DNA of 5,559 nt from Actinomycetes bacterium (GTDB lineage Bacteria; Actinomycetota; Acidimicrobiia; Acidimicrobiales; Palsa-688). The stretch spans positions 1-5,559 of the forward strand of contig JAKBBS010000218.1 of the NCBI GenBank assembly GCA_021808425.1, written 5' to 3'. Both the position numbers and the translations under genes were made by a program. Position 1 is the first letter of the stretch, and each line of letters begins with the position of its first letter. The notes below the pieces were generated by a model. The model made no database searches, was not told the DNA's origin, and was given only the letters and a program-made list of their open reading frames with translations. Below are positions 1 to 5,312 of the stretch, in pieces.

Positions 1-42
1 CGCGCGTTTCAAGCCCTTCGAGCAAAATACCATGTCATCGAG

Positions 43-183
43 TTAATCGATGTAGTCCTCGATCCCGAGATCAGCGAACAGACCTTCCAGGTCGACCTCA
101 CCCAGCACCGCGTCATCGACCGGCACCGAATGCCAGCGTCGCCTTCGAGGGCCTCTTCCGCGCCAGATATAGCGAACCTTGAC
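43..183 (-). pseudogene. Possible C-terminal remnant of an unknown protein
   Basis: Reading the minus strand from 183 down to the TAA at 45-43 gives 46 open codons. The last part, LGEVDLEGLFADLGIEDYID, looks like a natural acidic protein end. A TGA in the same frame (186-184) lies directly upstream, and no good start follows except a GTG about 20 codons in, so any gene here has lost its front. The plus strand is also open in the same register from the window edge to 369, but that reading runs into low-complexity Ala/Ser/Pro sequence, so I prefer the minus reading. A small inverted repeat, CATCGA-gttaa-TCGATG (36-52), lies over the stop codon. I do not recognise the family, and this could be non-coding. 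Confidence 0.25.
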
Positions 184-233
184 TCAGCCGCTCCGAAGGC
201 GTCGGCATCGGCATCGACCGAAACAGTGAACCC

Positions 234-245
234 GTTTTACCGCGC
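234..245 (-). repeat. Inverted copy of the CGCGGTAAAC repeat unit
   Basis: The minus strand reads GCGCGGTAAAAC, the same unit found on the plus strand at 1262-1285, 1567-1591 and 3280-3307 but with one extra A. It lies about 140 bases before the recognisable start of the integrase relic and in the opposite orientation to the other copies. One 12-base match could be chance, and the case rests on the other copies. Confidence 0.3.
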
Positions 246-382
246 CCCCTGCCTTCCACCTGCCGGACACGGCACCCGCGGGGCCCAAGGCAATCGTAGC
301 TCAAACCCTCCGACCGACCGGAAAATAAATCGTTCACCTGCGAGCACCGGTTACTCCGCCTCCCGGTGACACACGTCACGAG

Positions 383-1271
383 ATGGCAACCCGCCGGGTA
401 CTGGGTAAGCCGCTAGCCCCCAAGACCGTCGACCTGTACCGCAACTTGCGCAGAGCCCACATCGACCCACCTTCGCCGCCCGCAAGCTCAACACCATCAC
501 CACCGAGGCAATCCGGCGCTGGTACGCGGAGGTGTCGACTCAGTCAAGCCCGATCATGGCCGCCAAGTCCTACCGGCTCCTGCGAGCTGTCCTCACGACC
601 GCCGTAGAGGACGGGCTCATCCAGAAGAATCCGTGCAAGGTGCGAGGCGCCGGGATCGAGCGCTCCCCCGAACGTCCGATCGTCGGACCGGAGACCGTTC
701 TGCAACTAGCCGAAGCCATCGGACCCAGATGGCGGGCGCTCATCCTCCTCGCCGGGTTCGCAGGGCTGCGCCTCCGGGAGCTCCTCGTCCTGCGACGCCG
801 CCACATCAACCTCGACGCGGCCACGGTCACCGTCTCCGAACAGATCGTCACTCTCGAAGGCGGCCGGCGCTTAGCCAGCGAACCCAACACTGAGGCCGGG
901 CGGCGCACCGTGTTCGTCCCCCGCCTCGTCGTGGGCGCCGTGTCCGCCCACATGGAAGGCCTCCCCGACGACCCTGAAGCGCTCCTCTTTCCAAGCGAAA
1001 GCGGCGGACCGCTACCCGCAACAACGTTTTACAAGGGCTGGAAACGCGCCCGGGCCGCTGTCGGCAGGGACGACCTGCACGTCCACGACTTACGCCATGC
1101 CGCCGGGACGCTTGCGGCGTGGACCGGTGCCACCGAGAAATAGCTCATGGCACGCCTCGGCCACGCGAACCCGGCCGCCGCTACCAGCACGCAGCACGAG
1201 CCCGCGACCGAGCCATCGCCGCCGGCCTCGACATCATCCTGCAAGGAGTCCAAGGCGCCCCCGCGCGATAA
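383..1271 (+). pseudogene. int: Tyrosine recombinase (phage-type integrase), decayed
   Basis: Intact relatives cut and rejoin DNA at att sites through a tyrosine nucleophile to integrate or excise a mobile element. Three frames must be joined here. Bases 383-466 encode the start of the core-binding domain (LAPKTVDLYRNLRRAHIDP). One C appears to be missing near 466-471, and the reading moves to the next frame (TFAARKLNTITTEAIRRWYA). That frame runs to a TAG at 1141-1143. It carries the first catalytic Arg (769-771, in GLRLREL, where relatives often have GLRxGEL) and the HxxR box HDLRH (1084-1098). Past the TAG come LMARLGHAN, with the H/W-position His (1162-1164), then a loss of about 7 bases near 1179, and the nucleophile in RYQHA (Tyr 1182-1184) in a third frame ending at TAA 1269-1271. 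The usual N-terminal arm-binding domain is not recognisable before 383. The longest open piece (GTG at 532 to 1143, 203 codons) lacks the tyrosine and cannot be active. Confidence 0.9.
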
Positions 1272-1285
1272 ACACGCGGTAAACC
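1262..1285 (+). repeat. Tandem CGCGRTAAAC repeat pair at the integrase end
   Basis: Two units, CGCGATAAAC (1264-1273) and CGCGGTAAAC (1275-1284), follow each other at an 11-base period, about one helical turn, and overlap the TAA stop of the integrase relic. The whole 24-base site matches 3284-3307 at about 20 of 24 positions without gaps. Its position at the 3' end of an integrase gene fits an arm-type integrase site or another element-encoded protein-binding site. That role is inferred. Confidence 0.5.
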
Positions 1286-1566
1286 TCAGCGCATTCACGC
1301 CAGCATATTCGGGCGACACCGACGAACTGGCTGAGATCTCCTCAGGGAGAAAGAGTTGCCGCGTCCCTCACCTGCCCATGCCGCTCCGTACGTCGCTTCC
1401 TCTCTGCTGGCCTACATACTTCGCAGCGGCAGCCGCCCGACGGGTGACACCACCCGGGCGGAGGGCCTCAAAGACCCCCAGTCCATCCAAGAACGTCTAC
1501 CCGGCCGGAAGCCCGTAAGGGTCGCCCGACCGGCACTGACCCACTCCTCCGACGCCCCCATAAAGT

Positions 1567-1591
1567 GGGACGCGCGGTAAACCGATAATCC
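1567..1591 (+). repeat. GGGACGCGCG...CGATAATCC repeat, copy before vapBC
   Basis: Two blocks, GGGACGCGCG and CGATAATCC, are separated by GTAAAC. The same blocks, separated by ACAAACGCG, occur at 3280-3307. The copies differ by two substitutions and a 3-base insertion. The centre CGCGGTAAACC (1573-1583) is also identical to 1275-1285 at the integrase end. The two longer copies bracket the vapBC pair, the 92-residue gene and the tRNA remnant as direct repeats. Confidence 0.5.
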
Positions 1592-1614
1592 AAATTGGGC
1601 CGGCTCGGGGCAAC

Positions 1615-1646
1615 AAAAAAGCCACCCCGCAACAAGCGGAAGTGGC
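1615..1646 (-). terminator. Rho-independent terminator, minus strand
   Basis: Read on the minus strand, bases 1646-1621 form GCCAC-TTCCGC / GCGG-GGTGGC around a TTGTT loop, about 10 pairs with one bulged T. Six T residues (1620-1615) follow directly. This is a classic intrinsic terminator. It points left, so it should end a transcript coming from the right, yet no intact minus-strand gene lies between it and vapB. It may survive from a lost gene. Some protection of vapBC from antisense transcription, or the reverse, is possible but inferred. Confidence 0.65.
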
Positions 1647-1866
1647 CTCTGACCTGCACTTCTTGCCCTCGTGTAGGAGGACCGACTTGGAACTTTGCTC
1701 CACGCCCTGTCGTCGTGGAAAGTCCTTGGTCAGCACTTCATCGGGCAGCTTGACCGTGCACCGCTCAGGCTGATGGCTGCCTTTCCTGGCCGTGCCTACA
1801 GGCGCCCTTCCGGTCCGACGGGCATCACGTTGCCCGGCACCGCTATGACCCAGAAGGACCAGGGCC

Positions 1867-1872
1867 TACGAT
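1867..1872 (+). promoter_or_regulatory. Possible -10 box for leaderless vapBC mRNA
   Basis: TACGAT ends seven bases before the ATG at 1880. If it is a -10 box, transcription would begin at or next to that A and give a leaderless mRNA, which is common in actinobacteria. No good -35 hexamer lies 16-18 bases upstream. The box overlaps an alternative ATG at 1871, so the promoter reading and the longer start exclude each other. Confidence 0.25.
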
Positions 1873-1879
1873 GGGAGCC

Positions 1880-2131
1880 ATGAGTACGCCTGACGCCGCC
1901 TATGAATGGGACCTCACCGTTCCTGGGGACGACGCCGAGCTGGCGGGCGAGTTTCGCCGCCACGGCATTCAGCCGGGCCAGCGCGTCCACGTCGCGGTCA
2001 TTACCGACGGCGACAACGACCAGGGAACGGGCGAAGCACTCCCCACGTTCTTTGGCAGCTTCGACGGACCCGCCGACCTGGCGGAACGGTCCAATGAGAT
2101 TCTGAGGGCGGAGTTCCCCAACGGTCGATGA
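1880..2131 (+). CDS. VapB-type antitoxin of a VapBC pair
   Basis: This 83-residue acidic protein overlaps the VapC toxin by 4 bases (ATGA at 2128-2131), the usual antitoxin-first layout. By analogy with type II systems it should bind and block the toxin and repress its own promoter. The N-terminal half (WDLTVPGDDAELAGEFRRHG, then GQRVHVAVITD) has a strand-helix-strand look close to AbrB/SpoVT-like antitoxins. The C-terminal part (FFGSFDGPADLAERSNEILR) resembles the toxin-wrapping tail of actinobacterial VapB proteins. An in-frame ATG at 1871 would add three residues. I prefer 1880 because a possible -10 box would make it leaderless, and because the GGGAG at 1873-1877 is too close to 1880 for a normal ribosome site. 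The antitoxin role rests mainly on the neighbour. Confidence 0.8.
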   Translation: MSTPDAAYEWDLTVPGDDAELAGEFRRHGIQPGQRVHVAVITDGDNDQGTGEALPTFFGSFDGPADLAERSNEILRAEFPNGR

Positions 2132-2538
2132 TCCTTGTGGACACAGGCCCGCTGGTGGCCGCCGCCAACCGTAAGGACACCCACCACACGGCATCCGTTG
2201 CCGCGCTCGCTGCGGCCCGACCACCTCGCCTCGTTCCGGGCTTGGTCATTGCTGAGGTGTCCTACCTCCTGGCTCGTGACGCCAACCCCACGGTAGAAGC
2301 AGAGTTCCTGCGTTCATTCGCAACCGGGTTCCTGGCCCTTGCCGACATCATTGTGGCTGACCTGGATCGCAGCGCCGAGCTGGTCGAGCAGTACGCCGAT
2401 CTGCCCCTCGGCGCCACCGACGCCTGCCTCGTCGCCTTGACGGAACGTCTCGGGATCGTGGAACTTGCGACCTTGGATCGCCGGCACTTCAGCGTGGTCC
2501 GGCCCCGCCACATTGCGAGACTTGACCTCATCCCATAG
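2128..2538 (+). CDS. vapC: VapC-type PIN-domain ribonuclease toxin
   Basis: The 136-residue protein is a complete PIN domain at the normal VapC length. PIN toxins use a cluster of acidic residues to hold Mg2+ or Mn2+ and cut RNA, typically tRNA or rRNA, when freed from the antitoxin. The expected acids are visible: Asp5 in MILVDTGPL, Glu43 in IAEVSYLL, Asp98 in GATDACLVAL and Asp117 in ATLDRRHF. None is missing, so the toxin should be active. Translation is coupled to the antitoxin through the ATGA overlap, and no separate promoter or ribosome site is needed. The pair lies between an integrase relic and a tRNA att remnant, so it may have stabilised an integrated element. The exact RNA target cannot be read from the sequence. 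Confidence 0.93.
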   Translation: MILVDTGPLVAAANRKDTHHTASVAALAAARPPRLVPGLVIAEVSYLLARDANPTVEAEFLRSFATGFLALADIIVADLDRSAELVEQYADLPLGATDACLVALTERLGIVELATLDRRHFSVVRPRHIARLDLIP

Positions 2539-2767
2539 TCGTCGGCCTCGTGTTTGACTCCACCGCACCGCCTCTCGTGACGGCGAGCAGCGCCCTCAGT
2601 CGTGCCGGCTACGAACATGCACAGATGGTCGTAACCAAACCGTGGGCCGCCGAATAAAGGATCATCCGGCCCGCAGATCGTCTGCCCACTTGACCCACGT
2701 ACCTGTTGAGAGATGACGGTGGCTCTGGCGCTCGCCACCCCCACCGACGGCATGGGCGAGTGCTGAT

Positions 2768-2775
2768 GAGGAAGG
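2768..2775 (+). promoter_or_regulatory. Ribosome binding site fixing the GTG start at 2783
   Basis: GAGGAAGG lies 7 bases before the GTG at 2783, a strong purine-rich site at good spacing. It is the main support for a real gene with a GTG start, since there is no in-frame ATG nearby upstream. The spacer 2539-2767 before it holds no convincing gene. A TTGACC at 2690-2695 could be a -35 box but lacks a matching -10. Confidence 0.5.
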
Positions 2776-2782
2776 CAACCCT

Positions 2783-3061
2783 GTGACGAAGGTAACGGTG
2801 GAAATCCCGCCCGCTCGTGCGAGCCAGATGGCCCAGTTCTTCCTCGACGAGGGATTCGAGGTCTCATGGGACGGCCCACTGGAGAAGCGAGCTGGTGAGA
2901 TCGAGCGAGAACTGGTCCAAATCGTGTTCTGGCTGAAGGACAACGCAGCAAGCGGACTCGGCGGCGGCGCGGCCTATGCCGCGGCGCAGTCGACGGTCCG
3001 CCGCATCCGCGAGAGATTCCCCTCAGTCAAGGCCGAGGTCCAAGACGATGCCGAGAACTGA
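2783..3061 (+). CDS. Hypothetical 92-residue protein
   Basis: I do not recognise this family. The product is a small soluble protein with no signal peptide or membrane segment. It opens with a strand-like MTKVTVEIP, followed by a helix-like stretch with EGFEVSWDGPLEKR (about residues 10-38), a probable helix around EIERELVQIVFWLKD (about 39-53), a glycine-alanine hinge (SGLGGGAAYAAAQ), and a basic-then-acidic helical tail (TVRRIRERFPSVKAEVQDDAEN). Support comes from a strong ribosome site and good third-position GC. It stands 244 bases after vapC in the same direction and before the tRNA remnant, so it was probably cargo of the same integrated element. The layout resembles small regulatory or partner proteins, but no role can be assigned. 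Confidence 0.65.
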   Translation: MTKVTVEIPPARASQMAQFFLDEGFEVSWDGPLEKRAGEIERELVQIVFWLKDNAASGLGGGAAYAAAQSTVRRIRERFPSVKAEVQDDAEN

Positions 3062-3136
3062 TTCTCATCCTGGCCCGGTCAGTCCGAATCCTCTAGTCAG
3101 GCGGTACTGTCATAGCTAAATCGCACGCATGTTCGG

Positions 3137-3190
3137 TGTCGGAGGGGGGACTTGAACCCCCACGCCCTTGCGGGCACTAGCCCCTCAAGC
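3137..3190 (-). tRNA. tRNA-Leu(GAG) 3' remnant, probable att site
   Basis: On the minus strand this region matches the 3' two-thirds of an actinobacterial tRNA-Leu. It has anticodon loop TTGAGGG (GAG at 3186-3184), 3' anticodon stem GCTAG, long variable arm GCCC-GCAA-GGGC (3175-3164), T arm GGGGG-TTCAAGT-CCCCC (3161-3145), acceptor strand CTCCGAC (3144-3138) and discriminator A (3137). Similarity stops inside the 5' anticodon stem at 3190. There is no D arm and no 5' acceptor strand GTCGGAG, so it cannot be a normal tRNA. Integrases of the tyrosine family often recombine in this part of a tRNA gene and leave such a copy at one end of the element. The integrase relic upstream fits that reading, although it is 1.9 kb away. 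Confidence 0.8.
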
Positions 3191-3194
3191 CGAC

Positions 3195-3250
3195 CCCCTG
3201 GGGTTTTGCCGAACATCGGCAAACGTAAAACCCAGCACTCACAAGGGTTT
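3195..3250. repeat. Cluster of hairpins beside the tRNA remnant
   Basis: Within 56 bases there are CCCC-t-GGGG (3195-3203), a perfect 8-bp palindrome TTTGCCGA-aca-TCGGCAAA (3205-3223), an alternative outer pairing GGGTTTT with AAAACCC (3201-3207 and 3227-3233), and AAACCC with GGGTTT (3228-3233 and 3245-3250). Some of these exclude each other. There is no T-run that would make a clear terminator. The 19-bp palindrome has the form of an operator for a dimeric regulator. The set could also be an att or excision region. Confidence 0.5.
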
Positions 3251-3279
3251 CGCGTTTGATGGAAAGTGACGGACGTTCC

Positions 3280-3307
3280 GGGACGCGCGACAAACGCGCG
3301 ATAATCC
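3280..3307 (+). repeat. GGGACGCGCG...CGATAATCC repeat, distal copy
   Basis: This copy has the same two blocks as 1567-1591 with 3 more bases between them, and an ungapped match of about 20/24 to the integrase-end copy at 1262-1285. Two units, CGCGACAAAC (3286-3295) and CGCGATAATC (3297-3306), are again at an 11-base period. TCCGGGAC occurs just before and just after the site. It marks a possible right border of the integrase/vapBC/tRNA-remnant segment. Confidence 0.5.
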
Positions 3308-3333
3308 GGGACCTGAAGTTGGTACTCAACTGG

Positions 3334-3543
3334 TTAAATTCGTTTGGTCGCTATACCTCCCAGGAGTATCAGTGCCGCCCCCGTCGCGTGACGGAGGGCA
3401 GGCTGCGTGGGGCAAGCTCGGAGCTGAAGAGTCCGCAGGCAACGTCGCCTTCCCTCGGTAGCACGACGTGTGCCGCGTTTCAGATCGCCGACGAGCGACC
3501 TGACGCTGAGATCATCCAGCTCCGCTTTGATCCCTTGGGTCAA
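3334..3543 (-). CDS. Doubtful third frame of the minus-strand operon
   Basis: A TTG start (3543-3541) overlaps the TGA of the 78-residue gene as TTGA, copying the overlap style of the operon. The first 25 residues (MTQGIKAELDDLSVRSLVGD) look protein-like. The rest is Arg-, Leu- and Ala-rich and resembles a random reading of GC-rich DNA. It may be a real small third gene, the start of a truncated gene, or a chance frame. The plus-strand frames that cover 3256-4435 are antisense to better genes and were not accepted. The rest of 3308-3540 holds nothing else I can support. Confidence 0.2.
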   Translation of the reverse strand: MTQGIKAELDDLSVRSLVGDLKRGTRRATEGRRRCLRTLQLRACPTQPALRHATGAALILLGGIATKRI

Positions 3544-3776
3544 GCGTGGGCTGGGACGAAGGCATGGACGGCGAGGACGAGGGTACCGTCCGTCTCGATG
3601 TTCACGATCGTCGCGTCAAAGGGGCCCGCTCCGCTGTCGGCCACAAGCACGTGCTCACCTGCCACCGGAGGGCGATCCTCCTCCCAGCAGCCGGGAGGCA
3701 CAATCGCCCGGCCGCCACGCACCGGCGCGAACGTCAGGTCAGCAACAACCCGAGGCGTATCTTCCATGCCAATCAT
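3540..3776 (-). CDS. Hypothetical 78-residue protein, second gene of operon
   Basis: I do not recognise the family. The protein is short, mostly strand-like and has no membrane segment. Its central part has the pattern of a small beta-barrel of SH3 type: VAGEHVLVADSG, then PFDATIVNIETDGTLVLAVH, with turns at the glycines. This is a structural guess. The ATG (3776-3774) overlaps the TGA of the upstream 168-residue gene (3775-3773) as ATGA, so translation is probably coupled. ACAGG lies about 4 bases before it as a modest ribosome site. A second ATG three codons in would break the overlap, so I keep the first. The tight coupling suggests that the product acts with the 168-residue protein, perhaps as a subunit or modulator. 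Confidence 0.65.
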   Translation of the reverse strand: MIGMEDTPRVVADLTFAPVRGGRAIVPPGCWEEDRPPVAGEHVLVADSGAGPFDATIVNIETDGTLVLAVHAFVPAHA

Positions 3777-4279
3777 GGTACCTGTTCAGCCTGGTCGCCG
3801 GTTGTGCGACGAGGGTCAAAGGCTCGCAGCACGGCGGCGTAGCGACCACCGAGGCTACCCCGCAGGACGCTGCGTTCTACCTTGGTCAGGGTCGCGTAGT
3901 CGGCCGTTACGGAGGGGTAAGGGCAGACGATGACATCGACGTGCCGATCAGAAAGGGGAAGGAGATCGTCGCCGTCGAAGACGTCGGTGCCAACAAGATC
4001 GCATCCGAGCGCTCGAAGGTCGCTGGCTCGGGCCAGCCCGTACCAGAACCATCGCGTGCCGCGCACGACGATCTGAGCCTCGATCTCGTCTGCTACTGCG
4101 AAGCACGAGACCGTCAGCGCCCCGGATCGCTCGAAGCCGGGGACGACACGGTAGGCGGGAGCGTTGGCGAGGGCGAGCTTCAAGGCGTTGGCGACATCCC
4201 GGTCGTCATTCATTCGGACCAGGAGCTGCTCGCCGTCCTCGATGCGCCGGTCGTCGCGCACCACTATCCGCTGAGTCAC
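3773..4279 (-). CDS. Hypothetical 168-residue protein, first gene of operon
   Basis: I do not recognise the family. The product is a soluble alpha/beta-looking protein: a short N-terminal strand (MTQRIVVRDDRR), a helix around DVANALKLALANA, strands at ALTVSCFAVADEIEAQIVV, an aromatic patch RGTRWFWYG, an acidic loop GTDVFDGDDLLPLSDRHVD, strand VIVCPYPS, and a C-terminal helix rich in Lys/Arg (TLTKVERSVLRGSLGGRYAAVLRAF). No known catalytic motif stands out, although the Asp-rich loop could bind metal. The GTG at 4279-4277 is the first start after an in-frame TGA and has GAGCGAGG about 3 bases upstream. The ATGA overlap ties it to the 78-residue gene. The high third-position GC of this frame and the unnatural antisense products favour the minus strand. 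An abundance of charged residues argues against secretion. Confidence 0.75.
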   Translation of the reverse strand: MTQRIVVRDDRRIEDGEQLLVRMNDDRDVANALKLALANAPAYRVVPGFERSGALTVSCFAVADEIEAQIVVRGTRWFWYGLARASDLRALGCDLVGTDVFDGDDLLPLSDRHVDVIVCPYPSVTADYATLTKVERSVLRGSLGGRYAAVLRAFDPRRTTGDQAEQVP

Positions 4280-4329
4280 AACCTCGCTCGCCGGGTGTCA
4301 GCCAACCTCCATTCACCTCCCCCGGCGAT

Positions 4330-4335
4330 ACTCTA
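4330..4335 (-). promoter_or_regulatory. Possible -10 box for the 168/78-residue operon
   Basis: The minus strand reads TAGAGT (within GGTAGAGTAT) about 50 bases before the GTG at 4279, which would give a leader of roughly 45 bases. No clear -35 is visible at the right distance. The leader contains GGGGGAGGTGA followed by ATGGAGGTTGGCTGA, a four-codon frame (MEVG-stop) just before the gene. Confidence 0.2.
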
Positions 4336-4431
4336 CCCTGCGGCCAGTCAGGTAGCGAACACCCCGGGACTCAACTTACGCCCCGTCCAGGCGGCGAGAC
4401 TAAGAGACCGCGCGGATAGGAGAATAGGCCT

Positions 4432-4452
4432 GTGAGCAGGTATTTCATGTAG
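4432..4452 (+). pseudogene. Possible truncated gene start before the IS
   Basis: AGGAG (4418-4422) is followed at 9 bases by GTG and then AGC AGG TAT TTC ATG TAG, six codons and a stop (MSRYFM). A good ribosome site and start with no gene behind them, some 40 bases from the presumed IS left end, suggest that the 5' end of a plus-strand gene was cut off by the insertion or a linked deletion. The remnant is too short to name. Otherwise 4280-4491 holds only the possible minus-strand promoter. Confidence 0.2.
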
Positions 4453-4491
4453 AGGTAGACCATCCACCGGTCGTTGGTGCGGCCCCAACAT

Positions 4492-5312
4492 AATCGGGGT
4501 GCTGTCACATAACAACGACCAAGTGGAGGTCTCTAAGCATTATGCGCGCGTTGGACCCGGAAGTGAAAGACGTCGTTTGGAAAGGGATCGAGCCGATCAT
4601 CCCGGTCCCGGTCGACAAGCATCCGCTCGGCCGGCACCGGCGACGCAAAAGCGACCGGGACTGCTTCGAGGTGATCCTCGTGCGTCTTGTCACAGGATGC
4701 TCCTGGGAAGACGTTGGAGTCCGATCACCTTGTCGTAGGCGGAGATAGCCTCGTTTACGAATCGCGTCGACTCGACGACGCCGCTGTTGACGGCTCGCTT
4801 CACAAAAGCCCTTGTGGGGGCGAAGGAACCGGCAAGAACCCGACCGATCGAGGCAAGCTCGGCTGGAAGTGGTCGATCCTCACCGACTTGGCAGGGATCC
4901 CTGTCGGCTGGGCGATCGACGGCGCGAACCGCCACGACTCTGTCCTTGTCGAAGCCACCCTCGACGACGCCGCAGGCCGCGGTCTGCTCGCCGACATCGA
5001 AACGATCTGGCTCGACCGGGGATACGACCCACAAGTGAGCAGAGCGCGTCTCGCCGAGCGGGACATCGACGACGCGGTCATCGCGAAGAAACGCAAGCGA
5101 GGCTCGACAGCGGAAAAGAAAAACCAGCCGATGGGACTCAGATGGCCCGTCGAGCGGACCAACTCGTGGCTGTCGAACTTCGGTCAGCTGAGACGTAACA
5201 CCGACAGAAAACCCATCCACCGCCAAGCTCAACTCGCCCTAGCAATCATCTTCCTACTCACAGCCGAACTCATCGATTGGAGAAACCGCTTGTCACCGGC
5301 CATAAACCCTAT
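4492..5312 (+). mobile_element. IS5-family insertion sequence, defective
   Basis: The element is recognised from its transposase. The ends are approximate. The only candidate terminal repeats I find are ATCGGGGTGCTGTC at 4492-4505 and the reverse complement of 5299-5312 (ATAGGGTTTATGGC), matching at 10 of 14 positions, which is weak. No target duplication is clear. If 5312 is the right end, the transposase stop lies just outside it. The internal loss and inversion make the copy non-autonomous, though it could move if an intact relative supplied transposase in trans. Confidence 0.6.

Larger units (their letters stand above)
1286..1866. other. Non-coding stretch between integrase relic and vapB
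   Basis: I see no convincing gene here. The open frames lack good starts and protein-like composition. Structures present are an imperfect GC hairpin at 1435-1459 (GCCCG..GGGTG paired with CACCCGGGC, two-base bulge), the repeat at 1567-1591, and a minus-strand terminator at 1615-1646. From about 1860 down to 1660 the minus strand has one fairly protein-like frame containing CTVKLPDEVLTKDFP, but its only starts are internal and it reads straight through the terminator hairpin. It could be the tail of a lost minus-strand gene. Confidence 0.5.

Noticed and set aside
130..369. Plus-strand frame before the integrase
   Set aside because: Composition is low-complexity Ala/Ser/Pro, with no ribosome site and no recognisable domain.
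1147..1580. Plus-strand frames after the integrase
   Set aside because: They start inside the integrase relic in shifted frames and show no protein-like pattern beyond it.
1796..2224. Minus-strand frame antisense to vapB and the vapC start
   Set aside because: It is Arg- and Gly-rich without a domain, whereas the plus-strand toxin-antitoxin pair has clear motifs and an ATGA overlap.
2262..2951. 229-codon minus-strand frame across vapC and the next gene
   Set aside because: It is antisense to the PIN toxin with its conserved acids, and its product is Arg/Ser-rich as expected of a shadow.
3120..3220. Intact tRNA-Leu gene
   Set aside because: No D arm or 5' acceptor strand is present, and similarity ends inside the anticodon stem, so it is a fragment.
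3256..4435. Long plus-strand open frames (225 and 321 codons) overlapping each other
   Set aside because: They run antisense to the minus-strand 168/78-residue operon, which has overlapping starts and stops and natural protein composition. The plus-strand products are Arg-, Ser- and Pro-rich shadows.
4690..5232. 180-codon minus-strand frame across the IS
   Set aside because: It is antisense to the DDE transposase. Only its last stretch (FVNEAISAYDKVIGL) is meaningful, and that is explained by the inverted segment.
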